This document shows positions 1 through 16,245 of a stretch of 64,000 nucleotides of DNA, in pieces. Made by a program: the position numbers and the translations under genes. Source of the DNA: Chionoecetes opilio (taxonomy: Eukaryota > Arthropoda > Malacostraca > Decapoda > Majidae). The stretch is from NCBI GenBank assembly GCA_016584305.1, contig JACEEZ010024114.1, positions 350,623-414,622 on the forward strand, in the 5' to 3' direction. Numbering within the stretch: position 1 is the first letter of the stretch; the number at the start of each line of letters is the position of its first letter. The notes beneath the pieces are model-generated. The model did no database searches. It was not told where the DNA came from and saw only the letters and a program-made list of their open reading frames with translations.

Positions 1-18
1 CTGTGTGTTCAGCGTCAT

Positions 19-219
19 TTAACCCCTTCACGCCCAGCACTTTCCTTGGCTATATAAAAATCATCTATTCTTAGCCATAAAATTACGAAAACTAACTGAA
101 TAAACCATATTAGGATACTAAACAGGTCATATTTATAAATGATTGCTTATATTCACTCAAAATCGGCTAATGGTACCCAAATTACAATGGAAATAACGTT
201 CTGGGCCTCAAGGGGTTAA
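19..219. mobile_element. piggyBac-type MITE, about 200 bp
   Basis: The element is bounded by TTAA on both sides (19-22 and 216-219). Its inverted termini read CCCCTTCACGCCCAG on the left and CTGGGCCTCAAGGGG on the right, which match as inverted repeats with two mismatches. The TTAA target duplication and C-rich termini are the hallmark of piggyBac-type elements. There is no ORF, so it is non-autonomous. A second member lies at 10261-10470. Confidence 0.75.
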
Positions 220-224
220 CTTGT

Positions 225-1500
225 TTCAGGGTTGAGCGAATAAAAAGGAGTTGGAAAAGAGGGAGAAAATGAAGAATGAAGGATGAAAGAAGTCAAGAAT
301 GAAGGGAAGACAAGATAAATGATAGGAAACAAGACGATAAAGGAGAGAAAGAAAGAAGGAAGCAAGGAAGGAAGGAAGGGAGAAAGGAAGGAAATAAGGG
401 AGAAATGAGGGAGAAATGAGGGAGAAAGGAAGGAAAGAAGGAAGCAAGGAAGGAAAGAAGGGAGAAAACAAGGAAAGAAGGGAGAAAGCAAGGAAAGAAA
501 GAAGGGAGAAAGCAAGGACAGAAGGGAGAAAGCAAGGACGAAGGGAGAAAGCAAGGAAAGAAAGAAGGAAAGAAGGGAGAAAGCAAGGAAAGAAGGGAGA
601 AATCAATGAAAGAAGGGAGAAAGCAAGGAAGGAAGGGAGAAAGCAAGGAAAGAAGGGAGAAAGCAAGGACAGAATACCAGGAAAGAAGGGAGAAAGCAAA
701 GAAAGAAGGGAGAAAGCAAGGAAAGAAAGAAGGGAGAAGGAAAGAAAGAAATAATGTAGGAAACAAGGTAGAAAGGGAAGAGCAAATAAGAGAAGAAAAA
801 AAGAAAGAAGAATGAAAGGAAAAGGATGGAATAAAAGAAGGAAAGAAGGAAGATAGGAAGGAAAAAATAACGTTATTAAAGAGGATGGCAAGGAGGAAAG
901 GAAGAAGAGTAAAGAAGATAGAACACAAAAAAAGATAAAAAAAGGAAGGAAAATGATTAAATTAAGGAAGGAAGGAAGAGAGGAAGAAAAAAATAACGTT
1001 ATTAAAGGAAGATGATAAGGAGGAAAGGAGGTGTAAGAGATAGCAATAAGGAAGGAAGGAAGGAAAGAGGAAGAAGAGAAGAAGGATGAGGAAGAAGAAG
1101 AAAAGAGGAAGGAGAGGAAGAGGAGAGGAAGGAAGGAGAGGAAGAAGGAAGGAGGAAAGGAGGAAGGAGAGGAGGAAGGAGAGGAAGAAGGAGAGGAAAG
1201 GAGGAAGGAGAGGAAGAAGGAGAGGAGGAAGGAGAGGAAGAAGGAAGGAAAGGAGGAAGGAGAGGAAGAAGGAGAGGAAGGAGGAAGGAGAGGAAGAAGG
1301 AGAGGAAGAAGGAAGGAGAGGAAGAAGGAGAGGAAGAAGGAGAGGAAGAAGGAGAGGAAAGGAGGAGAGGAAAGGAGGAAGGAGAGGAAGAAGGAGAGGA
1401 AGAAGGAGAGGAAGAAGGAGAGGAAGAAGGAGAGGAAAAAGGAGAGGAAAGGAGGAAGGAGAGGAAGGAGAGGAGAGGAAAGAGGAGGAGCAAATAAAAT
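225..1500. repeat. Purine-rich low-complexity tract (GGAA / GAGGAAG)
   Basis: An almost uninterrupted purine tract on the + strand. It is made of GGAAAGAAGGGAGAAAGCAA-like units to about 760 and GGAGAGGAAGAA units from about 1090 to 1490. Long lysine/glutamate or serine/leucine/phenylalanine ORFs in this stretch are by-products of the repeat. Confidence 0.9.
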
Positions 1501-1540
1501 AGATAAAAAAAGCAGAATAAAAGGAAAAAGATGGCATATA

Positions 1541-2140
1541 AGAAGGAAGGAAAATATGAAACCAAAAAATTTAAGTATAAGAACAAGAGTTAAGAATAAA
1601 GTTTAGGAATAATTTTTTATTTATTTAAAGACAGATGGCAAGGAGGTAAGTAAGATTGCACGACGATGAAGAATTAAATTAATCATGAATCCACATCTTT
1701 GAACAGTGATTTTTTTCTTTCCTTGCTTTCCTCCCCTCCTTTGCATTTTATATCAGCCTTCCTTCTCTCTTCTCCCTTCTCTTTTATTCATCTTTACTTC
1801 ATTCTTGTATTCATTTTTTTCAATACTGCATTCCTCCTTTCATTTTTTCTCTCAATTATTTCTTCCTTCTCCCCTTCTCTCTTTCTCCTTCTCTTCCATG
1901 CCTCTTCCTTCACCTTTACCTCCTTCTCTATCTCTTCCTGTGTTTTCCTTCTTTCATCCTTCCTTTTTCATTTCAATACTGCCTTCATCCTTCATTTTCT
2001 TTCACAATCCAGTCTTTCTCCCTTTTTTCATCCATAGCAACCTACTTCTTTCATTTTTTTCATCTCACTGTTCTTATCCTCCTCAGTTCCTTCACTTAGC
2101 ACTACTTTCAATCCTTTGATCTGGTATCCTATTCGAAATT
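1541..2140. other. No gene seen; pyrimidine-rich stretch
   Basis: A/T-rich sequence gives way to a TTC/CTT-rich stretch from about 1700 to 2110. No domain, splice-bounded exon or element end could be recognised. Confidence 0.5.
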
Positions 2141-2145
2141 CTACA

Positions 2146-2215
2146 GCAACTACCACGTGTAAGTCTCACGGCCTCTTGTAGCTTCCTTATTTTATCATGT
2201 TGTTATGTTCTTAAT
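2146..2215 (-). repeat. R1 interspersed repeat, minus orientation
   Basis: A reverse-complement copy of the R1 repeat (CACGTGTAAGTCTCACGGCCTCTTGTAGCTTCC read in overlapping parts, then a TTATGTTCTTA tail). The same unit recurs about 17 times in the window in both orientations. Confidence 0.75.
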
Positions 2216-2559
2216 AAAATATGCGTCGATCTCCACACATTTCCATCCTATATATTCCTTTCCTTTCCTTTCCGTTATCCTCCTCAGTTCCTTCATATAG
2301 GTATCACTTCGTCCAATCCTTTTATCTGGTATCCTATTCGCAATTAAGCGTCTTCTTACATTTCCATCCTACATCTCCCTTTCCTTTCCTTTTCCTTTCG
2401 TGGGGACGATTGCAAAACAGACAACGCAAGATTATATATAACAACACTCTCTCCTCCCTTCCCTCGGCGACAGTAGTAACACTCTCACGCGCAAAACAAA
2501 CACTCCAGACGCCGCCAGTTGGTCGCCGAACACTCACCACCACTGCAACGCTCCCCACA

Positions 2560-2634
2560 CATAGGAACATAAGAAGAACATTAGATAATAAGGAAGCTAC
2601 AAGAGGCCGCGAGACCTACACGTGGTAGCTCCTG
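2560..2634 (+). repeat. R1 interspersed repeat, upstream of copy 1
   Basis: A forward R1 copy: AGGAACATAAGAAGAACATTAG, then GGAAGCTACAAGAGGCCG and CACGTGGTAG. It lies about 280 bp before the copy 1 start codon, so it may be in the promoter or 5' leader. Confidence 0.7.
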
Positions 2635-2916
2635 TAAATGTAACATCCTCTACTCATAGCAAAACACAAACACCAACAGAAAAAACGGATATTTCTTACT
2701 TTTTCTGTTTTTTTTGCTGTTTTTTACTCCTCGTTCCCTACTTTTTCTGTTTTCTTGCCGCTTTTTACTCCTCCTTCTGTTATCTTACCGTTTTTTCACC
2801 ACCCGCCGCTTCGATCAATCATTTATTTCCCTTCTTTGTTTACTCGGGAGGAGGCACCGCGCGGGAGGTTCCGTTTGAGGGTGACGCAAGGCAGGTCTTC
2901 ACTTCGGGACGTCAAG

Positions 2917-7667
<4,751 letters not shown>

Positions 7668-7741
7668 AGATACAAAGTAAAGAAAGGCATTGTATTATTA
7701 TATTGTATAGTGATAGAAATATCGACCAAAATATTACCATG

Positions 7742-8002
7742 TACCGTAGATAACACTATAGTCGCCAGTCACTCGCCACTGCACTAATGTCGCCAGGTGC
7801 CATATATTATGAATTTTAGCATCACTACAGACTTTTATGTGCCATTGAAGAGGCATGCACAGTAGTTTATATTATGTACATCACACTACATGTCTTCAGT
7901 GGCACACAAAAGTCTGTAGTGATGCTAAAATTCATAATATAATGTGCCTGGCGACATCAGTGCAGTGGCGAGTGATTGGCGACTATAGTGTTATCTAGGG
8001 TA
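7742..8002. mobile_element. Foldback MITE (family M1), about 260 bp
   Basis: The two halves are inverted copies over about 100 bp, from TACCGTAGATAACACTATAG on the left to CTATAGTGTTATCTAGGGTA on the right. Each arm also contains GAATTTTAGCATCACTACAG or its complement. There is no ORF. It lies about 75 bp after the copy 1 stop codon, so it may be in the 3' UTR. Related copies are at 20387-20864, 26926-27404, 34721-35199, and in part at 43660-43745. Confidence 0.8.
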
Positions 8003-8268
8003 GCAGGCTTGTCACCTCCACGTAGCTTATCATCTTCATTAACGTTTATGTTATCATCTTTATCATGATTATTGTTATTATTATCAAGTGTTTGTCATTG
8101 ATGTGTTCACGTGAATCCATGTATCGTTTGCATTCCCATGTTCCTGATTAACTCCTACATTGTCCTGTGTCTGGCGATGTCTCCACCGTGGGTATTTTTG
8201 CACATATATTTTTCTCTCACAGTTTAGACACACTTCATGGATTTCCTTGTAGTCTTACATGAAAAACA

Positions 8269-8274
8269 AATAAA
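8269..8274 (+). terminator. Possible polyadenylation signal of copy 1
   Basis: AATAAA in an A-rich context, about 600 bp after the copy 1 stop codon. The distance is long, and the hairpin MITE would be in the transcript. No closer canonical signal was noticed. Confidence 0.25.
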
Positions 8275-8659
8275 ATGAAATAGACAACAGTCCATTAATC
8301 TTGTTTTGGCAATAGCTCAGTGACTCCCTTCTCCACCCTGATCAGTATTTGATCGGCATGACGCTAGGAAGCTGCTAACAACCTCTACTTTGCATAGATA
8401 TTACGTGGTATCAATACTTGTGTGAAGTTATAATTATAAGAACATTTTGTCTAGTTTTGACAAGGGTAGCCTTCTATGATTGTGGTGGTGGCGATGGTGG
8501 TAAATCTTGCACCGGCACTGCCACTACAGGGCAGTATTGCTCCTGGTGCTGCTGTTACCACTGCATGCTGTAAGTGTTGCTGCTACCACTGCATGGTGTA
8601 AGTGTTGCTGCTACTACAATTACTACTTATGATGCTAATCATAATAGAGTAAGATAATG

Positions 8660-8742
8660 ATGACAATCAGGGGCGATACTAGGGGTGGGCCAAGGGGGTC
8701 ATGGCTCCCCCTGAAATTTCTGAGAGCGCCCCTGATGACAAT
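8660..8742. mobile_element. Miniature hAT element, 67 bp, with 8-bp target duplication
   Basis: The element spans 8668-8734, starting CAGGGGCG and ending CGCCCCTG. It is flanked on both sides by the identical 8-bp ATGACAAT (8660-8667 and 8735-8742). Perfect CAGGG-type ends with an 8-bp duplication are diagnostic of hAT insertions. Confidence 0.8.
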
Positions 8743-9425
8743 AATGATAGTAATAATAGTGCTGATAATAATGACAACAATAAGGCTGATAACACAATAT
8801 CAGCAAAATAATGACAATAATAATGGCAATGATAGTAATAATAATGATTATAACGATAATGATAATAAAGAATATTGCAATAATATGACGCATGTAGCCT
8901 ATATACATATTAGTGCTATTTTTTCTTATTTTCTTTCTTATTTTCCTATGTTCCTATGTATTAGTGAGATTCCTGTAAAACTTATACTTATGCACACAAA
9001 GCCGATGCTTCCCCTGATTGTGCCATCAATGAAATAAAGGCATCTTATCTGTGAAGCTTTTTTGATATTCATACAAAAACATTGAGAATTGGTCTTAACT
9101 TAACATTTGACCTATCTTCATAAGCAAATAGAGAGGATTCACATTCTGTTAGCTTTCGAATATTTCTTTTTCCTGCATATTGATCAGTGCCAACACAACG
9201 CACCTCCCTCCCGTGTTTGTGTTGCGCGGCGAGCACAGTCACTTTGTCACGCGTGTCTGCCTCAGGGTCGCGAGGCAGACTCTTCGCTATTCTTTCTCAA
9301 TTTAGTAAAAAAAATTCAAAGAGTTGTTGTGGTGGTTTAAATATTGCACACAGGTTTCCTCATCACTGTTATTTGGAGAGTAGTTTAGGGGTGAATAGTA
9401 TCATTGTGCTACATAGATACGTGGT
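8743..9425. other. No gene seen; GATAAT-rich start then unique sequence
   Basis: AATAATGATAAT-type low complexity runs to about 8885. The remainder is A/T-rich with no recognisable protein or element. Confidence 0.4.
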
Positions 9426-9427
9426 GT

Positions 9428-9680
9428 TTCATAAGAACATAAGAAAATAAGGAGGCTACAGGAGGCCGCAAGACCTACACGTGGTAGTTCCTGTTACTTA
9501 ATACTACCTACATCCACCTTTCATCCCCATCTATGAATTTATCTAGCCCCCTTTTAAAGCTCTCTAATGACTCCACACTAACTATCTGTCTACTGAGTCC
9601 GTTCCAATCATTTACCACCCTATTTGTGAACCAGTTTTTCCCTATTTCTTTTTCGTTTCAACCCTGACATACCGCAGTGA
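9428..9680 (+). repeat. R1 interspersed repeat, longest copy
   Basis: It contains the head (ATAAGAACATAAGAAAATAAG), the middle (GAGGCCGCAAGACCTACACG) and the tail (TTTTAAAGCTCTCTAATGAC, then CTACTGAGTCCGTTCCAATC). This gives the fullest extent of R1 in the window, about 250 bp. Confidence 0.75.
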
Positions 9681-10052
9681 CCAACAGCTGATCACCAACC
9701 CTTTTTTCCCCTGGGGCGGAACTAAGGATAGTATTTAGAGGCTTTATACATCATCCTGGGGCGGACCCTTTCAACAGTCACATTGCTATTCAATGTTTAC
9801 ATGTTTTTCTGGGCAGTATTGGCAAGTTGGAGGAAAGACAGAGGAAACAGATGAAGTCTTACTATAATTCACCGAATGTCCGACTGTCTGTCCGTCCGTC
9901 CATCTGTCCGTTCACTAAGGCTTCACCTTTTCTGTCCAAATTTCGACCACACTCAGCGAAAGAGAGAGAGAGAGAGAGAGAGAGATTTAAATACGGTGTT
10001 ATCTGTACAAAGCTTTTCCGATGGTCTTTCTAAGATTCATACTTATTACGAG

Positions 10053-10260
10053 TAACATCTAGTAGTAATAATAATAATGATATAATAATGATAAAATTGG
10101 AAATTTTGATAAGGATAATAATATTAGTAATAACAAAAATAAATATTACTGATAATACTACTAATAATAATAGTAATAATAATATCAACAACAATAATAA
10201 TGATGATAATAATAATGATAATAATAATAATATTGATAATAATAATGATAATAATAACAT
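10053..10260. repeat. AATAATAAT low-complexity tract
   Basis: A tract of AAT and GATAAT trinucleotide-type repeats that ends exactly at the TTAA of the adjacent MITE. Confidence 0.85.
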
Positions 10261-10470
10261 TTAACCCCTTCACACCCAGATCTTTCCTTCGCTATAAAAA
10301 ATTGCATGTTTGTCGAGCCATAAAATTACGAAAAGTAGCTGAAAATACCAAATTAGTTAGTCGACAAGGATACTAAACAGGTCATATCTATAAAATATTG
10401 CTTATAGTCACTAAAAATTGTCTAATGGTACCCAAATTACAATGGAAATTACGTTCTGGGTCTCAAGGGG
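10261..10470. mobile_element. piggyBac-type MITE, second copy
   Basis: Same family as 19-219, with TTAACCCCTTCACACCCAG at the left and CTGGGTCTCAAGGGGTTAC at the right. The interior is shared (TGGTACCCAAATTACAATGG). The right-hand TTAA has become TTAC. Confidence 0.75.
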
Positions 10471-10477
10471 TTACTCA

Positions 10478-10548
10478 CAGGAACTACCTCGTGTAGGTCT
10501 CACGGCCTCTTGTAGCTTCCTTACTTTCTTTCTTATGTTCTTGTAATA
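10478..10548 (-). repeat. R1 interspersed repeat, minus orientation
   Basis: A reverse-complement R1 copy (CCTCGTGTAGGTCTCACGGC, then CTTGTAGCTTCC, then TTATGTTCTTG). Confidence 0.7.
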
Positions 10549-10841
10549 AATAATAAAAGTCTACCGAGTTAGTGAAATGCGGCAAAATGTTACCGCAGAG
10601 TTTTTCCTTTTTTCCTATAATTCACTGAATGTCCGGCTGTCCAGCTAAGGGTCCGCCATTTCTGTCCTAATTTCAACCAAACTTTCAGGAAAGGTTAACC
10701 GTTAAGGTCATCTCTGGGATGGTCTTCAACTATATGCAGCCAGGTTTATTAAATACCTACATTACTGAAACGTTGTACCTCCAAACCTTGATTGAGAAGT
10801 AGAAACAAAAATCTAATGAATATTCTTAAAAAAGACGCTAC

Positions 10842-11147
10842 AATAGTCTCTCTCTCTCTTCTCCTCCACTCATCGGTCTCTCCTTCTCCTCGTCTCTTCT
10901 TCTCTCTCCTCTCTCTTCCTCATGTCTCCTCTCTCATCTCTCTTCTCTCTGCTCCTCTCTCTCGTCGTTCTCTATCTCATCGACTCTCTCTCTCTCTCTT
11001 CTCGTCCTATCTCTCTCTCTCGCTCCTCTCTTTCTCTCTCATCTTCTCCTCTCTCTCTCACCACACACAAAAACTTAAAAACAGCAGCTAAATTTAAAAT
11101 CACTAATGAGATTCTTTGAAAATAACGCTTACAATACAATCTCTTTT

Positions 11148-11178
<31 letters not shown>

Positions 11179-11300
11179 ATCTCTCTTCTCTCTTTCTCTC
11201 TTTTCTGCTCTCTTCATACTCTCTCTGCTCCGCTCTCTCTCCGTCTTCCGCGTCTCTCTCTCTGCGTCTTCTCGTCTCTCTTTGTCTCATCAACACCCTA
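10842..11300. repeat. Interrupted (CT)n arrays
   Basis: Two CT-rich blocks (about 10842-11062 and 11139-11290) are separated by about 75 bp of A/T-rich sequence. Confidence 0.9.
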
Positions 11301-11489
11301 AAACAACAAGACACCAGCACTAACGTAACACACGGGAGCAAGAAAGGACCGAGGCGCGTCTGGTCCTCCTATCAACACTGTTTCCCACACTGCATTACCC
11401 GGGGGAGGGGGCAAAAAAATAAGGGGGGGGAAATCTAGGCCGTGGGAGATCGCCGAGGATGCCACAGCCGTAACCAAGGATAGAATGGT

Positions 11490-12843
11490 GATAATGGCAA
11501 TAGAGTAAATGGTAATGGAAATGGTAGTAATGGAAATGGCAATGGATGGAAATGGTCTTAATGGCAACGGAAATGGTCTTAATGGCAACGGAAATGGTCT
11601 TAATGGCAACGGAAATGGTCTTAATGGCAACGGAAATGGTCTTTATGGCAACGGAAATGGTCTTGATCGTAACGGAAATGGTCTTAATAGCAACGGATAT
11701 GGTCTTTATGGCAACGGAAATGGTCTTTATGGCAACGGAAATGGTTCTAATGGCAACGGAAATGGTCTCAATGGCAACGGAAATGGTCTTTATGGCAACG
11801 GAAATGGTCTTAACCGTAACGGAAATGGTCTTAATAGCAACGGAAATGGTCTTTATGGCAACGAAAAAAAAAAATGGGGGGCTTTAGGCAACGAACTGGT
11901 CCTTAATGGCAACGGAATGGCTCAATGGGGCAACGAAATGGTCTTTATGGCAACGGAAATGGTCTTAACGGCAACGGAAATGGTCTTAATGGCAATGGAA
12001 ATGGTCTTAATGGCAATGGAAATTGTCTTAATAGCAACGGAAATGGTCTTGATGGCAACGGAAATGGTCTTAATGGCAATGGAAATGGTCTTGATGGCAA
12101 TGGAAATGGTCTTGATGGCAACGAAATGGTCTTAATGGCAACGGAAATGGTCTTGATGGCAACGGAAATGTTCTAAATGGCAACGGAAATGGTCTCAATG
12201 GCAATGGAAATGGTCTTAATAGAAACGGAAATGGTCTTTTATTGGCACAACGAAATGGTCTTCAATAGCAACGAAAGATGGTTCTTTTAGTGCAACGGAC
12301 ATGGTCTTATGGCACGGAAAATGGTCTAATTGCAACGGAAATGGTCTTTATGGCAACGGAAATGGTCTTTATGGCAACGGAAATGGCCTTAATGGCAACG
12401 GAAATGGTCTCAATGGCAACGAAAATGGTCTCAATGGCAACGGAAATGGTCTTTATGGCAACGGAAATGGTCTTAATGGCAACGGAAATGGTCTCAATGG
12501 CAACGGAAATGGTCTTGATGGCAACGGAAATGGTCTTTATGGCAACGGAAATGGTCTTTATGGCAATGAAAATGGTCTTAATGGCAACGGAAATGGTCTG
12601 TATGGCAACGGAAATGGTCTTAACGGCAACGGAAATGGTCTTTATGGCAACGGAAATGGTCTTAATGGCAACGGAAATGGTCTTAATGGCAATGGAAATG
12701 GTCTTAATGGCAATGGAAATTGTCTTAATAGCAACGGAAATGGTCTTGATGGCAACGGAAATGGTCTCAATGGCAACGGAAATGATCTCAATGGAAAGGG
12801 TCTTAATGGCAACGGAAATGGTATTAATGGCAACGGTATATAG
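11490..12843 (+). pseudogene. Repeat-only NG tract (21-bp unit) without chitin-binding domain
   Basis: About 1.3 kb of a 21-bp tandem unit encodes N-G-L-N-G-N-G (AAT GGT CTT AAT GGC AAC GGA). Unit variants carry F/Y, S, D or R at the third or fourth position. The frame is kept from about 11509 to 11866, breaks at an A9-10 run near 11867, resumes at 11925-12120, breaks again near 12230-12320, then runs to a stop at 12841-12843. No CBM14 sequence, signal exon or clean splice border was found beside it. It could be an exon of a decayed family member or a NG minisatellite that spread on its own. Confidence 0.5.
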
Positions 12844-13288
12844 AGAGGTAGTAGTAGATAGTGGAAGATAGATAGTAGATAGTGGATAGATAATATATAG
12901 AGGATAGTGCATATAGTATATACAGTTTTATATATTATACCTTGGCCGTAACAAGTGAAATAATCGAGGCTGGTCTTGCACTGGCTACTACGAAACAAAG
13001 GAAATCAAGGTGGATAAAGCAAAGAGAATCTATTATCTATCAACATTAAGCACAATACGAGAACAATAAACAACTTATACTAGCTAACAACCCAAATTAA
13101 ATTGACCCCTTCCCCCCCTTTTTATATTGACTTCTGTCTTCTTTATAGAGACTGGCAATTAAGAGGGTTATTTGTTACTTCTTTTTGCCCTTGGCCAGTC
13201 TTGTGTGATGTAAAAGAAAAAGTAATAGTAATACTTGGTTGCGAACGCGCGGTCAAATAGTGAGAAAAAATGGCTCGGCTCGTGGACT

Positions 13289-13413
<125 letters not shown>

Positions 13414-13540
13414 AGCAAATTACAACATACTGTTTGATATGGGGGAAGCCGCTCGCTGCCTCAAGCACTTTCGCGGTTAATCTCTTCCTCGGCCTCAGCG
13501 CGTTAAATGCAAGATCAACTGACCATCTATTCTGTTAAAA

Positions 13541-13720
13541 GTATCTTCTTCTTCTTCTTCTTCTTCTTCTTGTGACCTCTACCGCTTAGTAGGATCGCTT
13601 CGTAGGTCCTCTCCTCTACTCTCCTCTCCTCCTCCTCCTCCTCTACGTACTCTCCTCTCCTCCTTTTCCTCTCCTCCTCCTCCTCTACTCTCCTCCTCCT
13701 CTTGGAGGAGGAGGAGTGCA
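13541..13720. repeat. (TTC)n and (CTC/TCC)n tract
   Basis: Short trinucleotide arrays lead into a hairpin around 13722-13755, where GTGCACTACCGCAGTG pairs with CACTGCGGTAGTGCAC. Confidence 0.8.
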
Positions 13721-13721
13721 C

Positions 13722-14170
13722 TGCGGTAGTGCACTTGGAAAGTGCACTACCGCAGTGGATTAAAACGGAGCTGGGGCCTAAATTGACTGCTGCCTCCCAA
13801 GAAAGCGCCGGGCAAGCTGCCGCACCACCCCTGAACTTCCACCCCTGGCCTACACCAACACTACATTAGACCTCATAACACACACAGATAGCCCCGAGTT
13901 AACGGTTACCACTACTACTCTCGCCCTGTGACGGGCTGTGGTTCAGTTGGGGTCCTGACAGTTAGTGACCACCATCGGGATTTAAGGTACCAGGGTCACT
14001 GCTGCAGGAGGCATTGAGTGTACGGCGTCCTACATGGAAAGTACACAATCCGCAGTGGATTGAACGGAGCTGGGGCCTGATTGACTGCTGCCTCCCAAGA
14101 AAGCGCCAGGAAAGGCTGCCGCACCACCCCTTAAACCCTCCACCTGTGTTCACAACCATTAAAAAACCCA
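13722..14170 (+). repeat. Tandem pair of an unclassified repeat, about 300 bp apart
   Basis: The block with CCGCAGTGGATT, then CGGAGCTGGGGCCT, then GACTGCTGCCTCCCAAGAAA, then GCTGCCGCACCACCCC occurs at about 13750-13850 and again at about 14048-14140. No coding potential was recognised. R1-tail-like sequence follows at 14280-14470. Confidence 0.6.
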
Positions 14171-14689
14171 CATAACATGACCTATCTATCAGCACTAAAC
14201 CTACCCCACAAAAACTAGTAGAGTTAGCCATAGATTACGCTTTCAACTTTCCTCAAAAATTCCATGCGTTTTTCTATTTTGGGCATGGTATCCCCCTTCT
14301 TTTCCGGCCAGCTTCGGCTGAGGTGGGTGGGTGAGGAGGAGCCTTCTACTTCCTATTTCCTTTCTCTCTTATTTTCTAGTTAGTGTAGTATAGTTAAAAC
14401 AAACAGTCTTGTAAGGGCCTATCGGTCTGTTGCTGTTTGTTTCCTTTGTATTCCTTTGTATTCCTCTACTCTCCTGATCGCCTCCTCCTCCTCTCCTCTA
14501 GTGTAGTATCAATATCTAGGTCGAATGAGCGTCTAAGGGGTCTAATTTAGCAGCCGCGGCGTGACGGAAGCTGCGATGCGCTCGTGCCGAAGAAGAGTTA
14601 GGGAAGGGGGAAGGAAGACGCACAGCCAAGGTCACGTAACATATGTAGGCTATTTCGACCCAAGTATACCCACATACACACTCTCTCTT

Positions 14690-15130
14690 CTCTCTCTCGT
14701 CTCTCTCTCTCTTCTCTCTCTCTTCTCTCTCTCTCTCCCCTTTTCGTCTCTCTCTCTCCTCTCTCTCCTCATAAGAACATAAGAAAAAAAGGGAGCTACA
14801 AGAGGCTGCGAGACCTACACGTAGTAGTTCTTGTTGCTTATATACCTCATCCACCTTTCATCCCCATCCATGAAATCATCTAGCCTTCTTTTTAGCCCCC
14901 TCCTCTCTCTCTCTCTCTCCTCGTCTCTCTCGTCTCTCTCTCTCTCTCTTTTCCTCTCTCTCTCATAAGAAAATAAGAAAAAAAGGGCTACAAGAGGCCG
15001 CGAGACCTACACGTGGTAGTTCCTGTTACTTAACACTACCTACATCCCCTTTTCATCCCCCTCCATGAAATCATCTACCCTTCTGTTTACCTCTCTCTCT
15101 CTCTCTTTTCTCCTCTCTCTCTCTCTCTCC

Positions 15131-15161
<31 letters not shown>

Positions 15162-15530
15162 CTCTCCCCTCTCATAAGAACATAAAAAATAAGGAGCTAC
15201 AAGAGGCCGCGAGACCTACCGTGGGAGTTCCTGTTACTTAAAACTACCTACATCCACCTTTCAAACCCATCCATGAAAATCATCTAGCCTTTTTTTTAGC
15301 CCCCTCCTCTTCTCTCTCTCTCTCTCTTTTCTCTCTCTCTCTCATCCCCTCTCTCTCTCTCTCTCTCTCCCTCTCTCTCTCTCTCTCTCATAAGAACATA
15401 AGAAAATAAGGGAGCTACAAGAGGCCGCGAGACCTACACGTAGTAGTTCTTGTTGCTTAATACTACCTACATCCACCTTTCATCCCCATCCATGAAATCA
15501 TCTAGCCTTCTTTTTAGCCTCTCTCTCTCT

Positions 15531-15594
<64 letters not shown>

Positions 15595-15597
15595 CTC

Positions 15598-15672
<75 letters not shown>
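14690..15672 (+). repeat. Four R1 copies alternating with (CT)n arrays
   Basis: R1 heads and tails lie at about 14772-14893, 14966-15085, 15174-15303 and 15388-15520. Each is followed by 60-170 bp of CT repeats and then the next R1. The regular alternation looks like tandem amplification of an R1-plus-(CT)n unit of about 200 bp. Confidence 0.75.
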
Positions 15673-15676
<4 letters not shown>

Positions 15677-15789
15677 TGTGGTGTGTGTGTGCTCTCTCGC
15701 GACCTTGTCAAGACAGTGGAAAGGAGATGAAGGAAAAGAGAGGGTGGGAAAAAATGACACGGAGGGCCGTTGGAAAGCAAGGTACTGGG

Positions 15790-15890
15790 GCCGGGAGGAA
15801 GGAAGGAAGGAAGGGGATGGGGAGGGAGGAAGGAAGGAAGGAAGGGGATGGGGGGGAGAGAGGAAGGAAGGAAGGAAGGAAGAGGAGCAG
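15790..15890. repeat. GGAAGG/GGGGATGGGG tract before the copy 2 promoter
   Basis: G-rich purine repeats (GGAAGGAAGGAAGGGGATGGG type) lie directly upstream of the TATA box. Equivalent tracts precede copies 3, 4 and 5. Confidence 0.85.
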
Positions 15891-15891
15891 G

Positions 15892-15900
15892 TATATAAAG
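15892..15900 (+). promoter_or_regulatory. TATA box of NG-protein copy 2
   Basis: GCAGGTATATAAAGCGAGA lies right after the purine tract. The same arrangement with TATATAAGG is at 37776 for copy 5. The copy 4 equivalent (about 29680) reads ATATGAAG and is damaged. Transcription would start about 25-35 bp downstream, near CATCACTCCAGG. Confidence 0.55.
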
Positions 15901-16210
15901 CGAGAAGATGGCCTTTCAACATCACTCCAGGTCGAGCACTCTAACACACTCATTCTCCTCTCTCTTCCTCTGGCTTGCTTGACATCGTAAAGTTTCCCAA
16001 CCCTTTTATTTGTCCCCTTTTTTACTTCCCCCTTCTGTTTCTCTCTCTCCCCTTCCTGTTTCTGTTCTAAAAAACCATTTATGAACCTAAAAAGGTTTTG
16101 GTGTTCGAAAATATTTTAATTGGTTTTTTTAAGCTTTTTTCCTAATTAAAGAAAAAGAGTCATTTTTGTTTTTCTTCCCTCGCTTTTCTCTTAGAAAAAC
16201 TCATTTATTT

Positions 16211-16212
<2 letters not shown>

Positions 16213-16245
<33 letters not shown>

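Noticed and set aside
226..1586. Long ORFs rich in S/L/F or K/E/R/G
   Set aside because: They arise from the purine/pyrimidine repeat tract on both strands and in several frames; there is no start context, domain or splice site.
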